DNA of 64,000 nucleotides from Acidobacteriota bacterium (GTDB lineage: Bacteria; Acidobacteriota; Terriglobia; Bryobacterales; Bryobacteraceae), in NCBI GenBank assembly GCA_026394015.1, contig JAPKZA010000244.1, positions 32,886 through 96,885 of the forward strand, read 5' to 3'. The stretch's first letter is position 1. The number at the start of each line of letters is the position of its first letter. The position numbers and the translations under genes are program-made. A model generated the notes under the pieces. It had not been told where the DNA came from and did not search any database. It was given only the letters and a program-made list of their open reading frames with translations. Positions 1 to 10,070 of this stretch are shown one piece after another.

Positions 1-48
1 GAATAGCGCTTGGAGCACGAATAGACACACGAATAGTATGCGAGTCAT
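1..48 (-). CDS. 5' end of a secreted protein, partial (runs off window start)
   Basis: Minus-strand ATG at 48..46 opens MTRILFVCLFVLQALF, a signal-peptide-like start, just downstream of the 82..1248 gene. Confidence 0.45.
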   Translation of the reverse strand, partial: MTRILFVCLFVLQALF

Positions 49-81
49 GAAGAGGTCCTCGTTAGTGGGTTCGTTTCGTTG

Positions 82-1248
82 TTACTGGATGCCGGGCATG
101 CCCATGATGGCGTCGAGGCCACCGGCACCGCCGCCCATACCGCCCATGCCACCGCGCATGGCACCGGCCGCGGCGCCGGCCGCACCGGCTTGGGCTTGCG
201 CGGCGAGCATGGTGAGAATCCGTTCGGCACCGCCGACTACGGTGATCGCGATGAGGCGGTCTGGTTTGTCGGTCGGGGTGCTGGCAATCATGATGGTGTC
301 GCCGACAGCGAGGTCAGCGAAGGAGACGGCAGGGAGGCGTTCGATCATCTGCGAAGGATCGAAGCCGCCGGGAGGACGCATGCCACCCATGCCAGCGGGG
401 GGGCCACCGGCAGGAGGACCGCCGGCCGGCATACCCTGGGGCCGACCGCCACCGGGAGGACCGCCCATTCCACCGCCCATGCCACCGAAGTTCGGCATTT
501 TCTTGACGGTCGTATCGGCCGAGAGCTGGATCATCATGGGTTTGCTGCTCTGCCAGTCTTTGACGGTTACTTCTTTGGTTTCGGCGTTGATGGCGGTGAT
601 GACGCCGGCAGCGGAGCGGAACGTGCCGTAGATGATGCGTTCGGCGGCGACGGTTGCCCCGTCTTCACTCTTCGCTCCCATGGCCCGGAGTTGGTCGCCT
701 TTCTTGATTTCGCTGAGTTTGCTGGCTTGCGCGCTGGAGTACTTTACCGAGTCCTTGGCGTAGCGCTTGACGTCGGTCTTTTCAGCGAGAGTAACCTTTA
801 CCGGCTTGGTGCCCTCAGTGGCGCGGACCATGACCGTGATCGAGTTGGTAGTGGGGTCGACCTTGTCGACGAGGCCGGAGATGCCCCGCTTGGTCCACTC
901 GGCGGTTTCGGCCTGGTTCTTTTGGGTGATCTCGCGGGAGCTCATCAGGATGATGCTCTCGGCAGAGAAATCGGCACCGGTCTGGGCGCCGCGGAGAAGG
1001 ACGCGATCGCCGGAGGCGAGGTCATCAAGGGACACCGTTTGGGCGCCGCTCAAGTCTTTAGCACCGGGCGCGACCTTGCGAATGGTCGCTTTGTCGGCGA
1101 GCCCGACCTTCAGTAGTTCACCTTTATCGGTTTTTACTTCGAGGGTGGGGACGGCGGATTGGACGGTGCCGAGCACGCGAGCTTGTTGGCCAAAGGCCGC
1201 GGCGGCCAGAACGAGAGGAATTAAGAATCGGAACGTAAGTTGCATCAC
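82..1248 (-). CDS. Secreted DUF5666-like protein with Gly/Pro/Met-rich low-complexity segments
   Basis: Signal peptide (MMQLTFRFLIPLVLAAAAFGQ), repeated short beta modules ('VTVKDWQSSKPMMIQLSADTTVKK'), GGMGGGMGGPPGGG... low-complexity region. Confidence 0.6.
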   Translation of the reverse strand: MMQLTFRFLIPLVLAAAAFGQQARVLGTVQSAVPTLEVKTDKGELLKVGLADKATIRKVAPGAKDLSGAQTVSLDDLASGDRVLLRGAQTGADFSAESIILMSSREITQKNQAETAEWTKRGISGLVDKVDPTTNSITVMVRATEGTKPVKVTLAEKTDVKRYAKDSVKYSSAQASKLSEIKKGDQLRAMGAKSEDGATVAAERIIYGTFRSAAGVITAINAETKEVTVKDWQSSKPMMIQLSADTTVKKMPNFGGMGGGMGGPPGGGRPQGMPAGGPPAGGPPAGMGGMRPPGGFDPSQMIERLPAVSFADLAVGDTIMIASTPTDKPDRLIAITVVGGAERILTMLAAQAQAGAAGAAAGAMRGGMGGMGGGAGGLDAIMGMPGIQ

Positions 1249-1313
1249 AGTCTCTTACGTATGATGACGACAAACGTTCGGCCCGTCAGTTTAAGTTTTG
1301 TAAACTACGGTAA

Positions 1314-1796
1314 CTACTTGATTTCTTTACTCGAAGCGGTGGCCGGCTCGGGGCCCCAGTTCTCGCGAATGACCATTGTTTGATCGGAGAAGAAGCTGCG
1401 GCGACCGCTGCCGTTGTAGGATTCCGGGGTAACCGTGAGGGTGTAACCGCCGGGCGTACCCTGCATTTGGAAGTTGAATCCGCCTTTTCGGCCGATGGCG
1501 AGGTCGCCTGGGATGAGGTCGGCGGCGGCGGGGCTCGGCTGACCGCTGGCGGGCGGGCCAAGTTCCTGTAACGTAACGGCGTAGCGGCCAAACTGGCTCT
1601 GGTACTGAGCCTGGGTCGTGTGGATCGTCCCGACCATGCGGGTGGCTGAAATTTCGTTGGCCAGCATTTTCGACTGGTTGTATTTCGGCACGGCGATCGC
1701 CAGGATCACGAAGATGATGGCGACGACGATCATCAACTCCATCAGGGTGAAGCCTCGGCGGCTGATTCGACGGTTATGGGCGGCTAGGGTACGCAT
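1314..1796 (-). CDS. Type IV pilin / type II secretion pseudopilin-like protein
   Basis: Prepilin N-terminal motif RRGFTLMELMIVVAIIFVILAIAVPKY. Confidence 0.9.
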   Translation of the reverse strand: MRTLAAHNRRISRRGFTLMELMIVVAIIFVILAIAVPKYNQSKMLANEISATRMVGTIHTTQAQYQSQFGRYAVTLQELGPPASGQPSPAAADLIPGDLAIGRKGGFNFQMQGTPGGYTLTVTPESYNGSGRRSFFSDQTMVIRENWGPEPATASSKEIK

Positions 1797-1863
1797 ACAG
1801 TTTCATTATCGTACGACGGAGCGTTACGAATCGGCGTGCAGGGATTTGCGAGAATTGTGACAG

Positions 1864-3603
1864 ATGCGCACGATTTTTCTGTTTGGGGCGGTGACGGCGG
1901 GCGCTTGGGCGCAACCAGATTTGATTTCGGGGGCAAGTTGGAGCCATCCACAACCGCAGAACCTGCAAACGGTGAGCGCGGAGGGGAACCCTGGTGGCTT
2001 TGCGACGGCGTTGCGGGCGACGACGACGGCGGTGACGCCTGGCCAACCGTGGACGCCTCAGTTATCGCTCGTGATTCCGGGCGAGACGCGCGCCGGACAG
2101 TGGCTTCGTTTTCGCTTCTGGGCTCGGTCGGCGAACACGAGCCGAGTCGGGCTGGTCCACGAGTTGAACGCGGCCCCGAACACGAAGGCGCTCGATACCG
2201 TGGTGCGGCTGGCGCCAGAGTGGAAGGAGTATGCGCTGGCCTATCAGGCTTCCGCGTTCGCGGCCCGGACAGCGGCGATGCGGGTGAGGCTCGGCTTGGA
2301 CGTCGGTACGGTGGAGTTCGCGGGTTGGCGTTTGGAGGATTGGAGCGGCCAGACGACGGTGCCGCCGAGCATTGGCTTTGATCCGTACGGGGGCCAAGCG
2401 GTAGACGACAGTTGGCGGGAGTCCGCGCAGGAGCGGATTCGGCAGATTCGAATGGGTGGGTTGCGGGTGAAGGTGGTCGATGCCGAAGGTCTGCCGATTC
2501 ATTTGGCGAAGGTGGAGGTGGAGCAGTTGCGGCATAGCTTCCGGTTCGGCACCGCGATTGCGGACGGGCCGCTGTTTGCGAACAGTGCGGACGGCGAGAA
2601 GTACCGGGCGACAATTCGACGACTGTTCAATTACGCCGTGCCGGAGAACGCGACCAAGTGGAATTTCCAGAACGGCAACGGATGGCCGACGGCTTCGCGG
2701 ATGCTGGATTGGTGCGCGGAGAACGGGTTGCCGGTGCGGGGGCATAACTTGTTTTGGCCTTCGTATCAGTACCTGCCGACGACGGTCCGCGACTTGCGGG
2801 GGCAGGCGTTGCGGGACGCAATCGAGATGCGGGTGAAGGATGCGACATCGCGAACGCGGGGGCGCGTCGTGCTGTGGGACGTGATCAACGAAGCGGTGAC
2901 GAACACGGAGGTGATCCGCGATGGGGGCCGCGATCTGCTATGGAAGGCGTTTCAGTGGGCCAGGGAGATTGACCCGGAGGTGGGCCTTGTCTATAACGAC
3001 TACAACATTTCGAACGTGCGGGGCGGGTCTAGTGATGCGCAGCGGCAGGGGATTATGCGGGTGATTCGCGAGATGATCGACAACGGGGCGCCGATCACGA
3101 TGCTGGGCGATCAGGGGCACATGAATGTTCCCTTGACGCCGATTCCGCGGGTGATCGAGACGTGGGATGAACTCGGGCAGTTCGGGTTGCCGCTGGAGAT
3201 CACCGAGTTCGACGTGGTGCTGGGTGGGATCCGGGATGAAGAGGCGCAAGGCAAGTACTTAGCCGACTACATGACCGCCGCGTTTTCTTACCCGGAGATG
3301 AAGAGTTTTCTCCTTTGGGGGTTTTGGGACGGGGCCCATTGGCTATCGGCGCAGGGCGGCGGGATGTACCGGCGGGACTGGTCGCCGCGGCCGATGGCGG
3401 AGGCCTACGAACGGCTCGTGCTGGGCGAATGGTGGACGCGGGAGAAGGGGTTGACCGAAGAGACCGGAGAGTGGTCGACACGGGCGTTTCTGGGTCGGCA
3501 TCGGGTTCGGGTGACGATGGGCGAGACGACGCAGACGGTGGAAGTGGAGCTGACCGAAAACGGCGACGCGGTGCGGGAAGTGGTCATAGTGGCCACTCCG
3601 TAG
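1864..3603 (+). CDS. Endo-1,4-beta-xylanase, glycoside hydrolase family 10
   Basis: GH10 motifs: RGHNLFWPS, WDVINEA (acid/base Glu), ITEFDV (nucleophile Glu), LWGFWDGAHW; N-terminal carbohydrate-binding-like region. Confidence 0.9.
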   Translation: MRTIFLFGAVTAGAWAQPDLISGASWSHPQPQNLQTVSAEGNPGGFATALRATTTAVTPGQPWTPQLSLVIPGETRAGQWLRFRFWARSANTSRVGLVHELNAAPNTKALDTVVRLAPEWKEYALAYQASAFAARTAAMRVRLGLDVGTVEFAGWRLEDWSGQTTVPPSIGFDPYGGQAVDDSWRESAQERIRQIRMGGLRVKVVDAEGLPIHLAKVEVEQLRHSFRFGTAIADGPLFANSADGEKYRATIRRLFNYAVPENATKWNFQNGNGWPTASRMLDWCAENGLPVRGHNLFWPSYQYLPTTVRDLRGQALRDAIEMRVKDATSRTRGRVVLWDVINEAVTNTEVIRDGGRDLLWKAFQWAREIDPEVGLVYNDYNISNVRGGSSDAQRQGIMRVIREMIDNGAPITMLGDQGHMNVPLTPIPRVIETWDELGQFGLPLEITEFDVVLGGIRDEEAQGKYLADYMTAAFSYPEMKSFLLWGFWDGAHWLSAQGGGMYRRDWSPRPMAEAYERLVLGEWWTREKGLTEETGEWSTRAFLGRHRVRVTMGETTQTVEVELTENGDAVREVVIVATP

Positions 3604-3632
3604 GAATGCTGTCATTCTAGGAAGAACATCTC

Positions 3633-4883
3633 GTGTCATCCTTTCGCTATAAATTAATCACTGCTATTGGGCTGGCTGCCAGTTCGTTACGAGCGCATAA
3701 GCTGCGAACGTTTCTTACTCTTCTGGGCATCATCATCGGCGTTACCAGCGTGGTGCTGGTGGGGGCTGCGATTGAAGGGCTGGGCAACTACGCCGAAATC
3801 ACGACATCCAAGGCGTTTGGGAGCGAGACCTACCTGATCGCGCAGATCGCCAATGTCGGGCGTTTGACCCGTAAGGAGCGCGCCGAAAAGCTGCGCGTGA
3901 ATAAGCAAATTCGCGGCGAGGATGTCAGCTACTTGCGACTGACGACCGGTGATCAGATTCTATACTCGCCCTACCGGACCCGCATTGAGGACATCAAGCG
4001 GAACGAAGTGACTTATGAGGGGGCGGCCATTCTCGGGGTGGCGGCGAATCTGCCCGACATCCGCGACGTGGTGCTGACGGACGGACGTTTCTTCACCGAA
4101 CAGGAAGAGGCGACGCGGCAGAGCGTCTGCGTGATTGGCGATGAAGTGCGGGAGAAGCTATTCGTTGGCGTATCTCCGCTGGGCCGAAAGATTACGGTGC
4201 GCGGCGTTGAATTCACGGTGCTCGGGGTGCAGGAAAAGCTCGGCAGCGCGGGCGGACGGTCGCAGGACAATTCGGTCTACATCACGTCGGAGGTTTTCAC
4301 GCGACTGATTGGACCGGCGAACAACATTACGATCTTCGCCAGACCGCGGAAGGAATCGGGGCTGACGCTGGACCAGAGCCTGGACATTACCCGCGTCGCG
4401 CTGCGGACTCGATTCCGCACGCGCCCGGCGCAGGCCGACAATTTTGACTTTTTGACGCCGGATTCGATTCGCGCCTTTATTGATCAGATTTTGGGTTTGA
4501 TCAAGGTGGTCGTCGTGCCGGTAACCATGATCTCGCTCGTGGTCGGCGGCATTGTGATTATGAACATCATGCTCGTCAGCGTGACGGAACGGACGCGTGA
4601 GATTGGCGTGCGCAAATCACTGGGCGCGCGGCGGAGCGACATCTTGCTGCAGTTTCTGATCGAGTCGCTGATGATGTCGATGTTGGGGGGCATCATTGGG
4701 CTCGGCTTGGCCTATGCGCTAACTCTGGGACTCTCCATTGCCTTCGAAGCGCCGCTGGAGATCACCGGAACTTACGTATTTTTGGCCATTTTCGTCTCGA
4801 GCACCGTGGGCATCATTTCGGGTTGGTACCCGGCATCGAAGGCCGCAAAGTTGGATCCGGTAGAAGCGTTGCGGGCGGAGTAA
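3633..4883 (+). CDS. ABC transporter permease, MacB/FtsX family
   Basis: MacB-type N-terminus LRAHKLRTFLTLLGIIIGVTSVV and C-terminal IMNIMLVSVTERTREIGVRKSLGARR...DPVEALRAE. Confidence 0.92.
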   Translation: MSSFRYKLITAIGLAASSLRAHKLRTFLTLLGIIIGVTSVVLVGAAIEGLGNYAEITTSKAFGSETYLIAQIANVGRLTRKERAEKLRVNKQIRGEDVSYLRLTTGDQILYSPYRTRIEDIKRNEVTYEGAAILGVAANLPDIRDVVLTDGRFFTEQEEATRQSVCVIGDEVREKLFVGVSPLGRKITVRGVEFTVLGVQEKLGSAGGRSQDNSVYITSEVFTRLIGPANNITIFARPRKESGLTLDQSLDITRVALRTRFRTRPAQADNFDFLTPDSIRAFIDQILGLIKVVVVPVTMISLVVGGIVIMNIMLVSVTERTREIGVRKSLGARRSDILLQFLIESLMMSMLGGIIGLGLAYALTLGLSIAFEAPLEITGTYVFLAIFVSSTVGIISGWYPASKAAKLDPVEALRAE

Positions 4884-4886
4884 GAC

Positions 4887-6146
4887 ATGACAGTCGGAAC
4901 CATTTCGTTTACTGAGTCGATTTCGATGGCGTTGGACGCGGTTTGGACCAACCGCTTTCGATCGATGTTGACCATTCTTGGCATCGTGATCGGCATCACG
5001 ACGGTGGTGACCGTCTCGAGCCTATTAACGGGCTTGCAGCAGGGCATTACGACGTTTTTTTCTGAATTTGGGCCGGATAACATTTTCATTGGACGCTATT
5101 CGGGAGACCCGAATCAGGAACCGCGGGTGAACGAAATCCGGCGGCGGGTGGTGGGCCCGGAGTATGCGGAACTCATCAAACGGCTCGTCCCGTCTGTGGA
5201 AGAGACGAGCGTGACGATGTTCCTGCCTGGGATCATCGGCCGGAGCCCGATCACGGCTAAAGTGCCGGGGTTCGAATCGGATCAAGTGAGCATGCAGGGA
5301 GCCTCGGCGAGCGTGTTTATTACGAATCCGCGCAACTTCATCGCGGGGCGGCCGTTTACGCAGGAAGAAGAACAGCGGGCGGCACGGGTCTGCATCATCG
5401 GCCCGAAGCTAGCCGGGGCGTTGTTTCCGTCCGGGGGTGGCGTAGGCCAATCGGTGACCGTGGCGGGGCAGGAGTACGCGATTATCGGGATTACCGAAGA
5501 GGCCAAAGGAAGTTTTTTCGGAGAGAACCCGATTGATCGGCAGGTGACAATTCCTTTGTCCGTGGCGCGCTTGCGATACCCGGGGATCGACCGCTTCAGC
5601 GTGACCGCCAAGGCGGCACCGGGCCGACGGGAGGACGCGTTTGAGGAGATCCGGGGAGTGATGCGCCGGTTCCGGAAGACGCCGACCGCGGCCGAGGACG
5701 ACTTCTCGATTACGACGGCGGACCAGATCATCGCGCGGTTCAATTCGATCAACGGGTTGATCATTCTCGTCTCGACGGCCTTGTCGGGATTGGGTTTGCT
5801 CGTCGGTGGCATCGGAGTGATGAACATTATGCTCGTCAGCGTGACCGAGCGGACCAAAGAGATTGGGACCCGGAAAGCGCTGGGGGCGCGACGCGGGGAT
5901 ATCGTGCTGCAGTTTCTCACGGAGGCGGTTACCTTGACCGGCCTGGGGGGGCTGCTGGGGATCATTGTTTCGGTGTTGATTACGTTGATTATCGGCAAGC
6001 TCGTGCCCGCGCTGCCCAGCGTCGTGCCGATCTGGGCGATCGGAGTTGGCTTCGGCGTCAGCGTCGGGATTGGGCTGTTTTTCGGCGTCTGGCCGGCGTT
6101 TAAAGCCTCGCGGCTCGACCCGGTGGAAGCGCTGCGCTACGAATAG
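4887..6146 (+). CDS. ABC transporter permease, MacB/FtsX family
   Basis: FRSMLTILGIVIGITTVVTV; GVMNIMLVSVTERTKEIGTRKALGARRGDI; DPVEALRYE. Paralogous to the previous ORF. Confidence 0.92.
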   Translation: MTVGTISFTESISMALDAVWTNRFRSMLTILGIVIGITTVVTVSSLLTGLQQGITTFFSEFGPDNIFIGRYSGDPNQEPRVNEIRRRVVGPEYAELIKRLVPSVEETSVTMFLPGIIGRSPITAKVPGFESDQVSMQGASASVFITNPRNFIAGRPFTQEEEQRAARVCIIGPKLAGALFPSGGGVGQSVTVAGQEYAIIGITEEAKGSFFGENPIDRQVTIPLSVARLRYPGIDRFSVTAKAAPGRREDAFEEIRGVMRRFRKTPTAAEDDFSITTADQIIARFNSINGLIILVSTALSGLGLLVGGIGVMNIMLVSVTERTKEIGTRKALGARRGDIVLQFLTEAVTLTGLGGLLGIIVSVLITLIIGKLVPALPSVVPIWAIGVGFGVSVGIGLFFGVWPAFKASRLDPVEALRYE

Positions 6147-6731
6147 CTACTGCACCCGCAGGCGAAACGAGAGGGCGACCACGACGGCTTCCGGGGTCAT
6201 GGTCGCCCACGGGACTTGGAAGTCGCTGAGCCTGCGTTCGAACGGGAAGTTCGGGATGGGTGCTTCGAGAATCCGTTTGGCTTCCGGAGCGATGTCGAAC
6301 AACATCTGGCGGGGAAGTTCGGCCGTCAGCCCATCACAAACGCGGCGGGAGTAGAGGCTGCGGCGGCCATCGGCTGGTTCAACAACGACGTCCTTTAAAC
6401 GGAGCAGCGTTTTGTCGACGTAAGGCGTGGCGAGAATGATGACGTCGAACGACTCCCCCAGGCCGACACAACGACCGAGGAAGTCCATGGCCGAGCGGCC
6501 AGTGAACCGGGCACGGACGATGAGGCGGCCGCCAGATTCGCCAATACGGGGCGCTTCCAGGTAGGCGAAGGTGCACTTATCCGTTTTTGAGCCCCGGATG
6601 TACTTGCGGCCCTCGGTGGTAAAGACCTGCTCGCTGACCACCTTTTCGAGCATTCGAAACGTGAGGTGAAGTTCGACATCGGCCCAAGCCGTGACGGGCA
6701 ATCCGAGGAAGAAGAGAGCACGGAACAACAA
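6147..6731 (-). CDS. Hypothetical protein with signal peptide
   Basis: ORF with N-terminal signal (MLFRALFFLGLPVTAWA); no family recognised; convergent with the permease gene. Confidence 0.6.
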   Translation of the reverse strand: MLFRALFFLGLPVTAWADVELHLTFRMLEKVVSEQVFTTEGRKYIRGSKTDKCTFAYLEAPRIGESGGRLIVRARFTGRSAMDFLGRCVGLGESFDVIILATPYVDKTLLRLKDVVVEPADGRRSLYSRRVCDGLTAELPRQMLFDIAPEAKRILEAPIPNFPFERRLSDFQVPWATMTPEAVVVALSFRLRVQ

Positions 6732-6773
6732 GTTCCCAGTTTACTGCGACATTTTTACTGCGACAATGTCCAC

Positions 6774-7601
6774 ATGGTCGTTGAATTGGATGGGGTCCGC
6801 CTCCACCTGGCGCATCCCGATGAACTAAACATTGAATGGGTAGGGCAGGATGAAGTTCTGCGCCAACTGCTCGCCGCGTGGCTCGTGATTGATGAACGTG
6901 ACCTGCCGATGAGCCCGCGCCTGGTGGGCAAGCCCGGAGTGGGGAAGACGACGCTGGCCTACGCCGCCGCGAAGCGGTTGGGCCGCGAGGTCTACATCAT
7001 GCAGGCGACCTCGGATACGCGTCCAGAGGACCTGCTGGTGACGCCGGTGATCGAAGGGGAGGGTCAGCTCCGCTATGTCGCTTCGGCGCTCGTGACGGCC
7101 ATGATCCGGGGCGGCATTTGCATTCTGGACGAAGGCAACCGGATGAGCGAGAAGTCCTGGGCGTCACTGGCGCCCCTGCTCGACAATCGACGCTATGTCG
7201 AATCGATCATCGCCGGCATTAAGATCAAAGCCCATCCGCTGTTCCGCATCGTTTCGACGATGAACGACGATAGCTCTACGTTCGACCTGCCGGAGTACAT
7301 CCACTCGCGGCTGCAGCCGCAGATCCTGATCGACTTCCCGAACTACGACGAGGAGTTGGCCATCCTGCGCGAGAACCTGCCGTTTGCCGACGACAGCATT
7401 CTGGAGTACGTCACCGAGTTTTTGCAACACGCGCATGCGGCCGACGAACGCTACTCCGCCCGCGACGGCATCAACATCGCCCGGTACACGTGCAAGCTGA
7501 AGCATATGGCCAAGGACTCCGCGATGGCCGGCGACGCCATGCGGACCGCGATTCTCGAAACGCTAGGCGAAGAGGCCCTGCGGTATGTTCCCCGGGACTG
7601 A
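6774..7601 (+). CDS. MoxR-like AAA+ ATPase
   Basis: Walker A GKPGVGKTTLA, Walker B GGICILDEGNRM, FRIVSTMNDDSSTFDLPEYIHSR. Start taken at ATG 6774 (MVVELDGVRLHL), since the longer ORF overlaps the antisense gene. Confidence 0.85.
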   Translation: MVVELDGVRLHLAHPDELNIEWVGQDEVLRQLLAAWLVIDERDLPMSPRLVGKPGVGKTTLAYAAAKRLGREVYIMQATSDTRPEDLLVTPVIEGEGQLRYVASALVTAMIRGGICILDEGNRMSEKSWASLAPLLDNRRYVESIIAGIKIKAHPLFRIVSTMNDDSSTFDLPEYIHSRLQPQILIDFPNYDEELAILRENLPFADDSILEYVTEFLQHAHAADERYSARDGINIARYTCKLKHMAKDSAMAGDAMRTAILETLGEEALRYVPRD

Positions 7602-9417
7602 CGACGCCGGCAGCCTGCGGCGCGGCGCATGGCGCTATTTCCCGGTGGTGCCGGGCCGGATGGAGTTTGCCATCGAAGTGCGGCAAACCATTTTGAACGA
7701 TCTGCCGAAGGTGGTGGCGGTGGAGTTGCCGCATACCTGCGAAGAGTTCTATCTGCGGGCAATCGATCGGCTGCCACAGTTTTCCGCGCTGATGTATCCG
7801 ACGCCAGACGCGCTTGACTTGGACGACGATTCGTTCGTCTACGTGCCGGTGGAGCCGTGTGACCCGTTCGTCGAAGCGGTTCGCACCGCGCGGGAGATCG
7901 GGGCCCAGGTGCTCTTTATCGAACCGAGCTTGCAGGACCGGCCCCATATCCCCGCCAGCTATCCGGACCCCTACGCGGTGCGGCGGATTGGCTTGGCCAA
8001 GTACACCGAAGCGTACCGGTTGAATCCCCCTCCGCGGCACGAAGACCTGGAAGCGCATGCGGCCGGGATGGCATGGCGGCTGCAGGGCGCGGACCCGTTT
8101 GCCGATACGCTGATACTGGTTTCGTTCAACCTGCTCGACCCGCTTTTGGACGCGATGCAGATTCCGCAGGAAGAACCAGCCAAGCGCGTGAAGGCGTCCC
8201 GCGTGCGCCTAGTGAACCCGGACCCGGAGTGCCTGGCCGAGATCACGACCGAGATGCCGTACCTGCAGCAGCGCTATGAACTTTGGCGCATCGCCCGCAA
8301 AGACGACGCCTTGATCGATCGCCAGCGGGCCAACTTCGATCTTTTGCGCGAAGCGGAGGCGGCTTATCATAAGAGCACCGGGGACACGGTTAGCCACTGG
8401 CAGCGGCGCCTGCTGGCCAAGTACACCCGCAACCTCGCCAGGACCGCGAACGATCTCGTGGCCGGGCTGTTCGACGTGACGCTGGCGGCGCGCTCGATCG
8501 TCGACGATAACTACGGCTGGGAGGTTTGGGAACTCGCCAACAAGTACGCGGCCCAACAGATCGCGCCGGATATGGAGACGATGCGGATCCAGGCCGACGA
8601 CGTCTGGCTGAACACGAAGAAGATTCGCTTGCGGCGGCGGCTACCGCGGCCCAAGCAGAGGCTGATGCCGCGCGGCCTAAAGCAGCGGAAGAAGGAAAAG
8701 GAACCCGGCGATTGGAAGCACCGGCTCGACGGCGAATCGATTTGCAGTTATCCACCGGAGGATCTGGAGATTGAAAATTATGGCCGCGTCTTGAAGGACA
8801 AGGCACGGCGCCTGTTGAGCGAAGACCGCATGCGGGTGCAGGAGTTTACGACCTCGTTGCTGGATGGCATCGACCTGCGCGAGACGCTGCGGAACTGGCA
8901 CAAACGCAAGATTTTCGTCCGCGAAGGGAACCGGATCAACGGCGACGTGGGGGCGCTGTGCGTGATCTTCGAGGAGGACCTGGACGACAAGTATACGTAC
9001 TTGGCGACGTGGCAGGGCGAGCATCAAAACGAGTCCGACATGGCGTTCTACGCGACCGACCCGGCGGCGCACGTGGTTGGCCCCGGGATAGGCCGGGCCG
9101 AGTACGGCGGCTTTCTGATGACGCTGCCGGCGCGGCGCATGGCCTACGTTTGGAGCGATCCGGACTATGCGTTTGCGGAGTCGAAATCGGAGACCCTGCT
9201 CATGGCCGCACTCGACTACTCGGTAGAGCGGCACGTGGTTTATGTCGCCGCGAAGCCGCCGCGCAGTGTGTTCCGTTCGATGGCCAGCCGACTGAATCGG
9301 TCGATCATTTACATTCCGATCGGAGCTCTTTCGAGCGATAAGGTGAAACGATTACGCGTCGTGCATATTCTAGATAGTTATGCGCGCCGCAAAGAGGCGA
9401 AGGATTTCATCTGGTAG
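7585..9417 (+). CDS. Uncharacterised 610-aa protein coupled to the AAA+ ATPase
   Basis: ATG overlaps the ATPase stop by 17 bp; coherent long ORF; N-terminus VVAVELPHTCEEFYLRAIDRLPQFSALMY is weakly TraB/ChaN-like; no vWA (DxSxS) motif seen. Confidence 0.7.
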   Translation: MFPGTDDAGSLRRGAWRYFPVVPGRMEFAIEVRQTILNDLPKVVAVELPHTCEEFYLRAIDRLPQFSALMYPTPDALDLDDDSFVYVPVEPCDPFVEAVRTAREIGAQVLFIEPSLQDRPHIPASYPDPYAVRRIGLAKYTEAYRLNPPPRHEDLEAHAAGMAWRLQGADPFADTLILVSFNLLDPLLDAMQIPQEEPAKRVKASRVRLVNPDPECLAEITTEMPYLQQRYELWRIARKDDALIDRQRANFDLLREAEAAYHKSTGDTVSHWQRRLLAKYTRNLARTANDLVAGLFDVTLAARSIVDDNYGWEVWELANKYAAQQIAPDMETMRIQADDVWLNTKKIRLRRRLPRPKQRLMPRGLKQRKKEKEPGDWKHRLDGESICSYPPEDLEIENYGRVLKDKARRLLSEDRMRVQEFTTSLLDGIDLRETLRNWHKRKIFVREGNRINGDVGALCVIFEEDLDDKYTYLATWQGEHQNESDMAFYATDPAAHVVGPGIGRAEYGGFLMTLPARRMAYVWSDPDYAFAESKSETLLMAALDYSVERHVVYVAAKPPRSVFRSMASRLNRSIIYIPIGALSSDKVKRLRVVHILDSYARRKEAKDFIW

Positions 9418-9458
9418 TTCATCGCCGTTCTTTTCTGTGGACTTTCTCCGTCGGAATT

Positions 9459-10070
9459 GTGCCGGCGCAAACGGACCGAACCAGTCTGGGGCTGAAGGAA
9501 GCCTTGACGATCGGGCTCAACACGGCCGTCGACCTGACCGGCCGCCTGGATGGCTATTTTCGAAACGAAGCCATTAAGATCCTGATGCCCGATAAGTTGA
9601 AGCCGCTCGTGAATGGGCTCAGTATGATCGGTATGCGGGGCAAGGTGGACCAGTTCGTAATGACGATGAACCGGGCAGCCGAACAGGCCGCTCCGCTGGC
9701 CAGGCCGATCTTCGCCAACGCCATCAAGACATTTAACTTTAACGACGCTCGGGGGCTGCTTGCGGGCGGCGATACGGCGATCACGGACTTCTTCAAGAAC
9801 AAGACGAAGGATCCTCTGGCGCTGGCGTTTCGCCCGCCAGTCGTGGATGCGATGGGGCAGACCGGAGCGACCAAGCAGTTCAATGATCTGATCGGCCGCT
9901 ATCAGAAGCTTCCGTTCGCCAATAAAGACGTCGTGAATATTGAGGACTACGTCGTGGGCAAAGCCCTGGACGGCCTGTTCTACATGGTGGCGCAGGAAGA
10001 GACGAAGATGCGAAAGAACCCGGCCGCGCGGGTGACCTCCGTGCTTAAAGAAGTCTTCGGGCGACGGTAA
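9459..10070 (+). CDS. DUF4197 family protein
   Basis: LKEALTIGLNTAVDLTGRLDGYFRNEAIKILMPDKLK...GLLAGGDTAITDFFKNKT...ALDGLFYMVAQEE is typical of DUF4197; true start may lie upstream. Confidence 0.8.
   Translation: MPAQTDRTSLGLKEALTIGLNTAVDLTGRLDGYFRNEAIKILMPDKLKPLVNGLSMIGMRGKVDQFVMTMNRAAEQAAPLARPIFANAIKTFNFNDARGLLAGGDTAITDFFKNKTKDPLALAFRPPVVDAMGQTGATKQFNDLIGRYQKLPFANKDVVNIEDYVVGKALDGLFYMVAQEETKMRKNPAARVTSVLKEVFGRR

Noticed and set aside
82-560. Gly/Pro-rich stretch as a collagen-like or PE_PGRS-type system
   Set aside because: It is simple low complexity inside a DUF5666-like secreted protein; nothing in the context supports more.
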